This document shows, piece after piece, positions 36,869-45,397 of a stretch of 64,000 bases of DNA (positions within the stretch are counted from its first letter, which is position 1; every line of letters starts with the position of its first letter). The translations under genes were made by a program, and so were the position numbers. The notes beneath the pieces were generated by a model. The model searched no databases and was not told the origin of the DNA. It saw nothing but the letters and a program-made list of their open reading frames with translations. The DNA is from an uncultured Leptolinea sp. (GTDB taxonomy: Bacteria; Chloroflexota; Anaerolineae; Anaerolineales; Anaerolineaceae), in assembly GCA_903828565.1 (NCBI GenBank), contig CAIKMQ010000032.1:62001-126000 (forward strand), given 5' to 3'.

Positions 36869-36901
36869 GCCATTAAAGCCGTAATGGATGCATAGCCTGC
36901 A

Positions 36902-37066
36902 TCAGCAGTTAGGTTGGCGGGGGTGTTCCCACCTGCGAGGCAGGCAGAGCAGGTATTCCATAGGACCTTCCCATGTTTGCACTTGCCATCCCAAAACACG
37001 TGAGTAAAACTCTGCTGCTCTTCGCGTGTCAACAGTGTTAATCTCGAAATGAATCACCCTTCCCAT
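36902..37066 (-). pseudogene. Truncated VOC (glyoxalase-like) gene
   Basis: From ATG 37066, which has an excellent site (AAAGGAG, 6-7 nt upstream), the first 38 residues (MGRVIHFEINTVDTRRAAEF, then FYSRVLGWQ and WEGPMEY) are a typical start of a VOC family protein. The match stops abruptly and the frame closes after 54 residues, where the family has about 120. The rest of the domain is not visible in the other minus-strand frames. This looks like a decayed remnant whose translation signals survive. The track's upstream start at 37135 is unsupported. Confidence 0.65.
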
Positions 37067-37111
37067 TTCAATCTCCTTTGCTTTAAGACCAGTATAAGAT
37101 AATGAGAAATG

Positions 37112-37157
37112 AGAAACAATCAAACGATCAGCCAACCTGTTACAGATTGGCTGATCG
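37112..37157 (-). terminator. Terminator after the DUF6159 gene
   Basis: CGATCAGCCAA and TTGGCTGATCG form a perfect 11-bp stem with an 11-nt loop, followed on the minus strand by a T-rich TTTGATTGTTTCTC. It lies about 30 nt past the stop at 37189. Confidence 0.75.
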
Positions 37158-37188
37158 TAAATGCTTTAACAAAGAACCTGGCACTATA

Positions 37189-38025
37189 TTACTTGCTGGA
37201 GAAAGCACCTCGCACCATGCTGTCATCGAAGAAAGTGCTGCACTTGCCAGAGGAAGCAAATTGGTACACAGCTGCGGTATAGATCCCATTAAGGCAGCCG
37301 TGGGCCAGCCCAAGAAATGCAAGCAGGAGCAGTAGCACAAAGATAAGAATTATTCCCAACACAATGTACTGGGCATTGAAGGATAAATAGATAGCTGGTA
37401 CACCCAGCAGTAGAAGGATGAAGGTAGCCAGCCCAAAGATGGTGCCTAATCCGAAATTCCCGATCAGCTGTTCTCCCCAGGTCTTTTTTAGCAGGCTGAC
37501 ACTACGTTTGATCGCCTCAAGCGGATTGACACCTTCCACAGCGAGTACAGGCACCACCAGATAGGTGGCAATATTCCAGGCCGTCCCTGCCACCGAACCG
37601 ATAACGCGGTAAGCACCTTTCCGGCGGGAAAGGGCTTTCAAGAGCACCCCAACTGTTGCTGCGATCAGTGCGTATCCGAAGATAGTACCTAAGCGGCTGT
37701 TGGCAATGCGAAAGCCATCTTTGATTGTCGGGTCGCCGCCTTCCAGCCGGATCATCGCTGCGCCGACCAGAGCGGTATTTGAATAAAAGATCACCAGGTA
37801 TTGCACAAGGTAGAAGGCAAATCCAACCACGAGCCCGGCAATACCTCCTTCACGGCTGAAGATGGAATCAAAAAAACTTGACAGGAACATCGGCAGGGCA
37901 AATGTCAGGCTGACGATGATGATCCCGACAGTGGATAGGATCGGGAAGATCAGCAGTTCCCGGTCAGCAGCCAGAACTGCAACTGCAGATTTGAATAATT
38001 TCCAACTATTGGCAAAGCGATTCAA
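37189..38025 (-). CDS. DUF6159-like integral membrane protein
   Basis: Start TTG 38025 is chosen because AGGAGG lies 6 nt before it; the track's longer ORF includes non-coding leader. The 278-residue product begins LNRFANSWKLFKSAVAVLAADRELLIFP, the hallmark opening of DUF6159 proteins, and has about six TM helices: near 28-50, 62-85, 110-135, 140-160, a fifth near 190-210 and a long one at 215-245. Function unknown. The family is widespread in Chloroflexota and archaea as a stand-alone membrane protein. It is divergent from the TIGR03663 gene and followed by a strong hairpin. Confidence 0.8.
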   Translation of the reverse strand: MNRFANSWKLFKSAVAVLAADRELLIFPILSTVGIIIVSLTFALPMFLSSFFDSIFSREGGIAGLVVGFAFYLVQYLVIFYSNTALVGAAMIRLEGGDPTIKDGFRIANSRLGTIFGYALIAATVGVLLKALSRRKGAYRVIGSVAGTAWNIATYLVVPVLAVEGVNPLEAIKRSVSLLKKTWGEQLIGNFGLGTIFGLATFILLLLGVPAIYLSFNAQYIVLGIILIFVLLLLLAFLGLAHGCLNGIYTAAVYQFASSGKCSTFFDDSMVRGAFSSK

Positions 38026-38095
38026 TGTGTACCTCCTGATGATATTTATCCTAGTATATACATAAAATCCACCTGCGGGTATGGGGTGTGACACT

Positions 38096-38124
38096 TTGCG
38101 GCAATTGATGGTGTGGGATACAAT
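38096..38124 (+). promoter_or_regulatory. Promoter of the TIGR03663-NHL gene
   Basis: TTGCGG (38096-38101), a 17-bp spacer and TACAAT (38119-38124). The -10 overlaps a tandem repeat of CAATACACC (38121-38129 and 38131-38139), which could be an operator. Confidence 0.55.
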
Positions 38125-38156
38125 ACACCTCAATACACCAGTTAGGAAGAGCGAAT

Positions 38157-41100
38157 ATGACCATGAATGAATCCAACGGACTGCCCGCACAAACTTGGTT
38201 AGACCGTAAACTGCCTCTCCCGCTACAAAACTTCAACCTTGAAAAAGCGTTGTATACACTGCTGCTCATTCTGGCAATCGTCAGCCGCTTCACCATATTG
38301 GGTGAGCGGGTGATGAGCCATGATGAAGTCAACCATGTTCGGCCATCCTGGGAGTTATACACCGGACAAGGTTACCGGCATGATCCCATCACCCACGGGC
38401 CGCTGCAGTTCCATCTGGTAGCGTTGAGTTACACCTTGTTCGGCGATACCGACTTCACCTCCCGGCTACCGGCGGCATTGTTCTCGATCGCATCTGTGAT
38501 GATGGCATGGAAATTCCGCCGCTATCTGGGGAGATTGGGTGCCTTGCTTTCAGGTGTATTTCTGTTGATCTCCCCCTTTATGCTTTTCTATGGAAGATAC
38601 ACTCGTAATGAGGCTTTTGTTGCCTTGTGGGGTTTGTTGACGCTGTATGGATTATTAAGGTATTTTGAAGAAGGAAGTGAAAAGCACCTGTTGCTGCTTG
38701 CAGCAGTCACTGCACTGCAGTTCACTACGAAAGAGACCTCCTTCATTTATAGTGCGCAATTGTTGTTTTTCCTGCTGGTTATCTTCGTCCAGCGCCTGTT
38801 CAAACACAACTGGCAAGAACTACCGATCACTACCGTTCCAGCCCTGCTCATCGGCCTTCTGATGGGGGTGGCAGCCGGTGGATTTTTGCTGGCTGGGAAA
38901 GCCCAGACACCTACCATTGACCAGGCACTTGCCACCCAGGCCGTAGTTCCCTTCATGTATTCGAAGCTGCCTTTGATCTTGCTGGGCGGTGGAGTTCTGA
39001 TGTTGGCTTTTGGCGCAATCCAGGTGGTACGCGGAGTGAGTATGGATACCATCCGGCGTGAGCGAAGTTTCGATCTGCTGATGCTGGTTGGCACTTTCGT
39101 CTTGCCGCAGCTAGCTGCATTACCGGTCAAATTACTGGGTTTCGATCCAATGGATTATTCATCAGAAGGGATGGTACGCACCGGTATTGTACTGGGTATC
39201 ATCATCGGTATTTCGATCGTTCTGGGCATCTGGTGGCGCAGGCAAACTTGGTGGAAGGCAGCCACAATCTTTTACGGAATTTTCATCCTTTTTTACACCA
39301 CCATCTTCACCAATGGCCAGGGATTTGTTACCGGCATCATTGGTTCCCTCGGTTACTGGTTGGAGCAGCAGGGCGTCCAACGCGGCAGTCAACCGCTTTA
39401 TTATTACGCTCTGGTACAGATACCGATGTACGAGTTCCTGCCTGCGATCGGCTCCTTACTGGGTATCTCTCAACTGATCCGACTGATCAGCAAGAAAACC
39501 AGGATCGCTGAAGAAATACAACCAGGTGGGGAAGTGCGATCGGAGGGCATCACTGATTCCGCGGTTAATCATTTGCCGGGCGACCTGTCAGTGGTTATTC
39601 AAAACACACCCCGCGAAATGGTGAAGGAAGTCGAAATTCTCAAACCGGTCAATACACCTGAAGCATCCTTAAACCCGGTGGATGAAAAGTTGCAGATCAC
39701 AACCGTTTTCTTATTTAGTTTGCTGGTTTACTGGTCATTGACCGCATTACTGGCATACTCCTACGCGGGTGAACGCATGCCGTGGCTGACCGTCCATATT
39801 ACCTGGCCGATGATCTTGTTGGCTGGTTTGGCTTTTGGCCGGTCTCTGGAAGGAACGGATTGGAAAAAGGTGTTGAATCGTCAGGGAGCTCTGGCGGCCG
39901 GTGCGGTCATCCTTTTGGCCGTTGCAGGTACCCGTTTTCTCGCCGCATTTTTTCAACCTACCCCGCCATTTGCCGGAAAAGAGATCGAACAGCTTTCAGC
40001 AACCATGGCATTCATCTTTGCTACCATTTTCCTGATTAGCACCCTTTCGGGGCTGATCTATGTCGTCCGGCGCTGGCCGGAGTATCCGTACAGACGCATG
40101 GGGCTGGTCGCATTTCTTATGCTGCTGGTCGTGCTGACAGCCCATTCTGCATATCTGGCGAACTATATCAATTACGATACCGCCAAGGAATTCCTGGTAT
40201 ATGCGCATGCAGCACGCGGCCCCAAGGATGTTCTAGAGCAGGTGGAGGAGATATCACAGCGGATGGCAGGGGGAAAGAACCTGCAAGTGGCATATGACAA
40301 TTCTTCGCTTTACCCTTACTGGTGGTACCTGCGTGACTTCCCCAACCTGGATTATTTCGGTGAGAAGCCATCCAAGACTTTGCGGGATGTTCCTGTGATC
40401 ATTGTTGGCAGCCCCAATTATGGTAAGGTTGACCCGATACTGGAAAAAGAATTTTACTCTTATGAATACATGCGCCTCTGGTGGCCGAATCAGGATTACT
40501 ATAACCTGACCTGGGAGCGGATCAAGAATGCCATTATGGATCCAAAGATTCGTGCGGGAATCTTGGATATCTGGCTGAACCGCGATTACACGCTTTATGC
40601 AGAAGCTACAGGCAGCACTGCTCTGACTCTTGAAAGCTGGGAGCCGTCAGAGCGTCTGAAACTCTATATACGCAAGGATATCGCCGCGCAAATCTGGGAT
40701 TTGGGGTTGGCTCCACAACCCGTGGTGGAACAGCCGGATCCCTACGAGGCGGCCAGAATACCGCTACAGGCAGATATTGTGATTGGCGGAACAGGAACGG
40801 AAGCCGGTTTGTTCAATGCACCGCGGGCAGTCGCCGTAGCAAAAGACGGTAGCATATATGTGGCTGATTCCCGCAACCATCGCATCCAGCACCTGGGCGT
40901 GGATGGAAGTGTCTATTCCACTTGGGGATCCTTTGCTGATGCAGCACAAGGGATAGCACCGGGAGGGACATTCAATGAACCCTGGGGAATTGCCGTCGGG
41001 CCGGATGGATCGGTCTTTGTATCAGATACCTGGAATCATCGCGTCCAGAAGTTCGATGCCAATGGAAAATTTATTACCATGTGGGGCTATTTCGGGCAAG

Positions 41101-41651
41101 CAGAGAAACCGGATGCCTTCTGGGGGCCTCGCGGCATATATGTGGATGCCAGTGGTAAAGTCTTCGTTGCGGATACCGGAAATAAGCGGATCGTGGTTTT
41201 TAATAGTAATGGCGATTTCATCACCCAATTCGGTAGTTACGGCATGGAACCCGGGCAATTCGATGAGCCGGTAGGTGTTTGGGGAGATGCTGCCGGGAGC
41301 CTGTATGTTACGGATACATGGAATGTGCGCATCCAGGTGTTTGCCCCGGATCAGAGCGGTTTACTCTACGGTGTTGTGAACAGCTGGGAAGTCAGCGCCT
41401 GGGATGGCCAGTCACTGGATAACAAACCCTTCCTATCAATTGGCTCTGGCGGCCAGATCTTTGTCGTTGATCCCGAGGGATACAGGGTACTGGAGTTCAA
41501 TCCGGATGGCAGCATAGCTCGCATCTGGGGTGAGTACAGCCCGGATGTGGATGGTTTTGGGCTGGCGTCTGGCGTGGCTGTTGACCGAAATGGCGGCGTT
41601 TGGGTGAGCGACGGCGGAAATAACCGGCTGCTGCATTTCACTCTGCCATAA
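38157..41651 (+). CDS. TIGR03663-family membrane glycosyltransferase (Agl23-like) fused to a six-repeat NHL propeller
   Basis: The first ~740 residues are a polytopic GT-C-type membrane protein: TM1 followed by the loop MSHDEVNHVRPSWELYTG, whose acidic residues are typical of GT39/TIGR03663 enzymes, and some 12-14 TM helices. A soluble linker (about 680-865) follows, then six NHL repeats (about 870-1164) with VADSRNHRIQ, VSDTWNHRVQ, VADTGNKRIV, VTDTWNVRIQ, VVDPEGYRVL and VSDGGNNRLL. The propeller should lie outside the membrane. TIGR03663 proteins use polyprenyl-linked sugars and are linked to surface glycosylation; the substrate is unknown. AGGAAG precedes ATG 38157; ATG 38163 is an alternative. 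Confidence 0.9.
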   Translation: MTMNESNGLPAQTWLDRKLPLPLQNFNLEKALYTLLLILAIVSRFTILGERVMSHDEVNHVRPSWELYTGQGYRHDPITHGPLQFHLVALSYTLFGDTDFTSRLPAALFSIASVMMAWKFRRYLGRLGALLSGVFLLISPFMLFYGRYTRNEAFVALWGLLTLYGLLRYFEEGSEKHLLLLAAVTALQFTTKETSFIYSAQLLFFLLVIFVQRLFKHNWQELPITTVPALLIGLLMGVAAGGFLLAGKAQTPTIDQALATQAVVPFMYSKLPLILLGGGVLMLAFGAIQVVRGVSMDTIRRERSFDLLMLVGTFVLPQLAALPVKLLGFDPMDYSSEGMVRTGIVLGIIIGISIVLGIWWRRQTWWKAATIFYGIFILFYTTIFTNGQGFVTGIIGSLGYWLEQQGVQRGSQPLYYYALVQIPMYEFLPAIGSLLGISQLIRLISKKTRIAEEIQPGGEVRSEGITDSAVNHLPGDLSVVIQNTPREMVKEVEILKPVNTPEASLNPVDEKLQITTVFLFSLLVYWSLTALLAYSYAGERMPWLTVHITWPMILLAGLAFGRSLEGTDWKKVLNRQGALAAGAVILLAVAGTRFLAAFFQPTPPFAGKEIEQLSATMAFIFATIFLISTLSGLIYVVRRWPEYPYRRMGLVAFLMLLVVLTAHSAYLANYINYDTAKEFLVYAHAARGPKDVLEQVEEISQRMAGGKNLQVAYDNSSLYPYWWYLRDFPNLDYFGEKPSKTLRDVPVIIVGSPNYGKVDPILEKEFYSYEYMRLWWPNQDYYNLTWERIKNAIMDPKIRAGILDIWLNRDYTLYAEATGSTALTLESWEPSERLKLYIRKDIAAQIWDLGLAPQPVVEQPDPYEAARIPLQADIVIGGTGTEAGLFNAPRAVAVAKDGSIYVADSRNHRIQHLGVDGSVYSTWGSFADAAQGIAPGGTFNEPWGIAVGPDGSVFVSDTWNHRVQKFDANGKFITMWGYFGQAEKPDAFWGPRGIYVDASGKVFVADTGNKRIVVFNSNGDFITQFGSYGMEPGQFDEPVGVWGDAAGSLYVTDTWNVRIQVFAPDQSGLLYGVVNSWEVSAWDGQSLDNKPFLSIGSGGQIFVVDPEGYRVLEFNPDGSIARIWGEYSPDVDGFGLASGVAVDRNGGVWVSDGGNNRLLHFTLP

Positions 41652-41682
41652 AAAGAATCCAGGCCGCTGAAAAGCGGCCTGG
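41649..41682 (-). terminator. Bidirectional terminator between the NHL-fusion gene and tRNA-Val
   Basis: CCAGGCCGCT and AGCGGCCTGG form a 10-bp stem with a GAAA loop. On the minus strand it is followed by ATTCTTTTTAT, ending the tRNA transcript. On the plus strand only TGTACTTT follows, so it is weaker for the protein gene. Confidence 0.8.
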
Positions 41683-41691
41683 TGTACTTTG

Positions 41692-41765
41692 TGGGCGGAA
41701 CAGGACTCGAACCTGCGACCACATCGGTGTAAGCGATGTGCTCTAACCAACTGAGCTACCCGCCC
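41692..41765 (-). tRNA. tRNA-Val (anticodon UAC)
   Basis: On the minus strand 74 nt fold as a standard cloverleaf: acceptor GGGCGGG/TCCGCCC with one G-T pair, D arm GCTC/GAGC, anticodon stem CATCG/CGATG with loop CTTACAC (anticodon TAC), and T arm GCAGG-TTCGAGT-CCTGT, discriminator A. No CCA is encoded. Confidence 0.96.
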
Positions 41766-41776
41766 AACGGAGTGGA

Positions 41777-41782
41777 ATTATA
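41777..41782 (-). promoter_or_regulatory. -10 element of the tRNA-Val promoter
   Basis: A perfect TATAAT on the minus strand lies 12 nt before the mature 5' end. A weak -35 (ATTCCA) stands at 17 bp. Confidence 0.45.
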
Positions 41783-41826
41783 ACGCAGATTTTCTTTTTT
41801 GGAATATTTCATCACAGGGAGAAGCC

Positions 41827-42591
41827 ATGAAAGTGCTCAGATTTATGACCAGAGAAGGTGGCCCGCTAACAGGCTGGCTGCAGGATGGCCAGATCGGTTT
41901 ACTGGAGGGAAACCTGTTTGAAGGATACCAACGGATGGATCCAATGATACCCCTCGAACGAGTCCAGCTCTTACCCCCTGTGCTGCCGGGGAAGATCATC
42001 TGTGTGGGACGAAATTACCCGGAACACGCCAAAGAAATGAGCGTCGAAATTCCAAAAATCCCAATATTGTTCTTGAAGCCGCCTTCAGCGGTCATCGGCT
42101 CCGGTCAACCGATCGAAATGCCACCCCAATCAACTCAGGTGGAATATGAAGGTGAACTGGCAGTCGTGATCGGAAAATCCGCGCGTCACATTCAACCGGA
42201 TGCTGCCCGCAGAATAATTTTCGGTTACACCATAGCCAATGATGTGACGGCTCGGGACTTGCAGCGGTCGGATGGACAGTGGACGCGTGCCAAGAGTTTT
42301 GATACCTTCTGCCCGCTGGGGCCTTGGATCGAGACCGACATTGACCCATATGATGTGTTATTGACCACTCACTTGAACGGGCAGCTGCGCCAAATGACTT
42401 CCACACGGGATATGGTCTTTCCAGTTTTTCAGTTGATCTCATTCATCACCTCGGTGATGACGCTGGAGGCAGGAGATGTGATCCTTACCGGTACCCCGGC
42501 AGGCGTGGGGCCTGTATCCGCGGGGGATGTGGTCAAAGTAACCATCGAAGGGATTGGAGAGTTGATCTCCCCGGTGATCGCTGGCAAGTGA
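41827..42591 (+). CDS. Fumarylacetoacetate hydrolase (FAH) family protein
   Basis: The 254-residue protein matches the FAH fold: IICVGRNYPEHAKEM, FLKPPSAVIGSGQPIEMP, the metal-ligand strand VEYEGELAVVIGK, GYTIANDVTARDLQ, the substrate-loop segment RAKSFDTFCPLGPWI and the C-terminal GDVILTGTPAGVGPVSAGD. Members hydrate or hydrolyse C-C bonds in catabolism of aromatic or sugar acids; this subgroup also includes oxaloacetate-processing and acylpyruvase-like enzymes, so the substrate is open. The metal site looks intact. It lies between tRNA-Val and a convergent sortase-like gene whose stop is 5 nt away. Confidence 0.92.
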   Translation: MKVLRFMTREGGPLTGWLQDGQIGLLEGNLFEGYQRMDPMIPLERVQLLPPVLPGKIICVGRNYPEHAKEMSVEIPKIPILFLKPPSAVIGSGQPIEMPPQSTQVEYEGELAVVIGKSARHIQPDAARRIIFGYTIANDVTARDLQRSDGQWTRAKSFDTFCPLGPWIETDIDPYDVLLTTHLNGQLRQMTSTRDMVFPVFQLISFITSVMTLEAGDVILTGTPAGVGPVSAGDVVKVTIEGIGELISPVIAGK

Positions 42592-42595
42592 CAGG

Positions 42596-43199
42596 TCAGG
42601 GATTTTCCGGTTCTGCAATGATGAATTTTCGTCCCCAGAGGGTGTTGTCCCCGCGAACGATGCAAGTTTGCCGAATGGGCATAGATCCGGATGAACAGGT
42701 CAACAGGGGAAATCATACTGCCATCAGAGGCAATGAAGTTGGTATTCGGATCAGCAGGATTTTCTGAGCGGAATTCCTGTATCTGCGAGACGGTAAAGTG
42801 GATCTTTTTGTCATCCCCGTAAATGAGCAGTAAGGATGCACCAAGAGAAAGGTTGGAGAAGTATTGGCCCGCCTGGTATACATGGGCCAATAAGGCGATC
42901 GATCCACACCCTTCTACCACAGCAGAAGTATTAACAGTGTTGGGAATCTCAGTGACACCGCCACCACTGGCAGTAGTCAGAGGAATGATACGCAACCCGA
43001 TATACCCGGGCAGCCATAAACCCGCCAGTTGGGATGGATCTCCATCCTCAACCAATGCTAAAAACTCTTCCAAAAGCCTGAAAGGTGTCGCTGGTTTATT
43101 AGTATATGTGTCAGCGCAGCCGGTAACAGGGATGGATGGTTTGCCCCGCGTGGTGATGATTGCAGTAAGCAATAACAGGACACAGAAAAAGTGTATCAC
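42596..43199 (-). pseudogene. Sortase-like exported protein interrupted by a one-base frameshift
   Basis: From GTG 43199 the protein has a hydrophobic N-terminus and a lipobox-like VTGC (Cys28). A sortase-type domain follows, with a candidate catalytic His in IALLAHVYQAGQYFSNL and a strand IHFTVSQIQEF. The frame then runs as RIYAHSANLH and continues antisense into the FAH gene to 42429. If one base is dropped in the GCCC tract at 42677-42680, the reading becomes RIYAIRQTCIVRGDNTLWGR, then KFIIAEP, which supplies the sortase catalytic Cys (TC) and Arg and ends at TGA 42596-42598, 5 nt from the FAH stop. This strongly supports one original gene. The lesion may be genuine, programmed or an assembly error. 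Confidence 0.75.
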
Positions 43200-43321
43200 C
43201 GGTTATCTACCGGCGTATTGCGGTTAGGTCTGTACCCTAAGATCATGGCTGCGGGGATTTAAGAAAGTCCGGGTATCAATGGTATAATACCCTCGAAAAC
43301 TACGATCTGAGGAGACTGTGC

Positions 43322-44077
43322 ATGTCTGGACATTCACACTGGGCAACAATTCGGCGGAAAAAAGGCGCTGCCGATGCAAAAAAAGGCGCTATCTTCACCC
43401 GGCTGGCACGTGAGGTTGTCATGGCTGCCCGCGAAGGCGGTGGGGATCCGGGGATGAATATCCGCCTGGCGATGGCGGTCGAGCGAGCCCGGGCTCAGAA
43501 CATGCCTAAGGACAACATAGAGCGCGCCATCAAAAAAGGCACCGGTGAAGGTAAAGACGGCGTGGCCATGGAGCAGTTATACTACGAAGGCTATGCTGGT
43601 CATGGCGTTGCTGTAATGTTGGAATGCCTGACCGATAACCGCAACCGGACCGTTGCTGAGGTAAGGCATTTGCTCTCACGCGGCGGCGGTAGTATGGCAG
43701 AAGCCGGGTCTGTGGGATGGCAGTTCAAGAAGGCGGCATTCTTCTCCTTCTCTATGGAAGGGCTGGAAGAAGATAAGGTCTTTGAGCTGGCAATCAACGG
43801 CGGCGCGGATGATGTGACATTTGATGAAGGTGTCGCCGAGATCATCGCCCCCGTCGAGCAATATAAGATCCTCAGCGATTCACTGCATGCCATTAAGATC
43901 TTTCCAGAGGAAGCCGGCATCCGGATGCTGGCAACCAATGAGGTCGAAGCTGAACCTGAGAAGGCCATGCAGGTTCTAAAGACTATTGAAGCCCTGGAAG
44001 AGCTGGATGACGTAGTCAACGTTTTCCACAATATGAAGATGTCTGATGAGGTCCTGGCTGCCTTAGAATCTGAGTAA
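43322..44077 (+). CDS. yebC: YebC/PmpR family regulatory protein
   Basis: The 251-residue product starts MSGHSHWATIRRKKGAADAK, contains KKGTGEGKDGVAMEQLYYEGY and VRHLLSRGGGSMAEAGSVGWQF, and has the usual three-domain length. YebC-type proteins were described as DNA-binding regulators; more recent work ties some members to relief of ribosome stalling. GAGGAG is 7 nt before ATG. A TATAAT at 43283-43288 may be its -10. It is directly followed by ruvC, a gene order common in bacteria. Confidence 0.95.
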   Translation: MSGHSHWATIRRKKGAADAKKGAIFTRLAREVVMAAREGGGDPGMNIRLAMAVERARAQNMPKDNIERAIKKGTGEGKDGVAMEQLYYEGYAGHGVAVMLECLTDNRNRTVAEVRHLLSRGGGSMAEAGSVGWQFKKAAFFSFSMEGLEEDKVFELAINGGADDVTFDEGVAEIIAPVEQYKILSDSLHAIKIFPEEAGIRMLATNEVEAEPEKAMQVLKTIEALEELDDVVNVFHNMKMSDEVLAALESE

Positions 44078-44078
44078 T

Positions 44079-44579
44079 ATGCGTGTCCTAGGGATTGACC
44101 CCGGAACAGCCACCACCGGCTATGGGATCGTTGAAGACGGCCCGGATGGCGAATTGCGAGTGGTGGCATACGGTACGGTGTTGACCCCATACGATATGCC
44201 TATGGCAGACCGCTTGCGGTCGATATTTGAGCAGATAAATGGAATTTTGCTTCTTCACCAACCGGATTGTGCCGCGGTGGAGAAGCTTTTCTTTTACCGT
44301 AATGTGACAACCGCTATGGCCGTGGGACAGGCGCGCGGGGTTGCATTGCTCTGCCTGTCACTGGCTGGGGTGCCGCTGGGGGAATACACTCCGATGGAAG
44401 TGAAACAGAGCGTCAGCGGATATGGCAATGCAGATAAAAAGCAGGTACAGCAGATGGTCAAAGTTTTATTGCGCATGGAAGAGACTCCCAAACCGGATGA
44501 TGCTGCGGATGCGCTGGCAGTAGCCATGTGTCATCACCGGGTTGAAGGAATGGCGCGGCTTGTTCGGAGGGCGGAATGA
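44079..44579 (+). CDS. ruvC: Holliday junction endodeoxyribonuclease RuvC
   Basis: The 166-residue product shows the RNase-H-like core with MRVLGIDPGTATTGYG (first catalytic Asp7), VEKLFFYRNVTTAMAVGQARG (catalytic Glu), the YTPMEVKQSVSGYGNADKKQV loop and PDDAADALAVAMCH (last acidic pair). RuvC cuts Holliday junctions moved by RuvAB. It begins 1 nt after yebC and overlaps trmH by 4 nt (ATGA). Confidence 0.96.
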   Translation: MRVLGIDPGTATTGYGIVEDGPDGELRVVAYGTVLTPYDMPMADRLRSIFEQINGILLLHQPDCAAVEKLFFYRNVTTAMAVGQARGVALLCLSLAGVPLGEYTPMEVKQSVSGYGNADKKQVQQMVKVLLRMEETPKPDDAADALAVAMCHHRVEGMARLVRRAE

Positions 44580-45397
44580 TCGAGATCACCAGTACAGCCA
44601 ACCCGCGGATCAAGGAGATCAAAAGCCTGGTAAGCCGCAAGGAGCGGGAAGCGAGTGGAAAAGCCTTCATCGAAGGATTGCGCATAGCCATAGAGGCTGT
44701 CGATGAACAGGTGGAGATCGATACACTGATTTTTTGCGAGACACTGTTGACAAGCCAGCCCGGCCGGGATGCGCTCAACAGGTTCACAACCCGCCATCCA
44801 GAAAGAGTGATGGCGGTCAGTGAGTTCGTTTTCCGCGCTCTGTCCGGAAAGGATGGGCCGCAGGGGTTGGCAGCAGTTGTTCAGCAGCGCTGGCACAGCC
44901 TGGGAGACATCCACCCGCAATCTGGCGAAGTCATCCTCGCGCTGGATGAGCCGGCTGATCCGGGAAACCTTGGAACGATCCTGCGAACAGCAGATTCCGC
45001 GGGAGTACACTATGTGATTCTGCTGGATCACAGCACAGACCCATACGACCCCACAGCCATCCGCGCAAGCATGGGGGCAATTTTCAATCTGCATCTTACC
45101 AAATGCTCACTGGCAGATTTTCTGCAGTGGACGCAAAAAGAAGGTGTCCACCTGGCGGGTGCTGCGGGTGGTGAAGGTGTTGATTATCATCTCGCCAATT
45201 ATCCCGCGCCACTGGTCTTATTGATGGGCAGTGAACGCGAAGGGTTATCTAAAGACCATAAGGCAGCTTGTGACCAGCTGGTATCCATCCCGATGGTTGG
45301 CCGCAGTGATTCTTTGAATCTGGCAATGGCGACAGGTATTATCTTATATGAGATCGTCAATCACTGGCGAGATGGAAAGGACGGACGGGATTCATGA
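44576..45397 (+). CDS. TrmH/SpoU family RNA 2'-O-methyltransferase
   Basis: The 273-residue protein has an N-terminal substrate-binding domain (NPRIKEIKSLVSRKERE) and a SPOUT domain with the three family motifs: DPGNLGTILRTADSAG, VLLMGSEREGLS and IPMVGRSDSLNLAMATGI. It should methylate 2'-OH of a ribose in rRNA or tRNA; the target is not readable from sequence. Its start overlaps ruvC and its end overlaps ruvA by 4 nt each, so it is embedded in the recombination operon. Confidence 0.92.
   Translation: MIEITSTANPRIKEIKSLVSRKEREASGKAFIEGLRIAIEAVDEQVEIDTLIFCETLLTSQPGRDALNRFTTRHPERVMAVSEFVFRALSGKDGPQGLAAVVQQRWHSLGDIHPQSGEVILALDEPADPGNLGTILRTADSAGVHYVILLDHSTDPYDPTAIRASMGAIFNLHLTKCSLADFLQWTQKEGVHLAGAAGGEGVDYHLANYPAPLVLLMGSEREGLSKDHKAACDQLVSIPMVGRSDSLNLAMATGIILYEIVNHWRDGKDGRDS

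Noticed and set aside
36852-36887. Weak hairpin with a T run (minus strand) after the truncated VOC gene
   Set aside because: CCATTA/TAATGG gives only six AT-rich pairs and the T run is separated by several bases; too weak to call a terminator.
41366-41750. Minus-strand ORFs of 118 and 104 aa
   Set aside because: They run through tRNA-Val and antisense to the NHL repeats.
42429-42595. C-terminal part of the minus-strand 256-aa ORF
   Set aside because: It is antisense to the FAH gene and not sortase-like; the shifted frame ends at 42596.
43271-43292. GGGTAT...ATACCC dyad over the possible yebC -10
   Set aside because: Only six base pairs with a 10-nt gap; could be chance.
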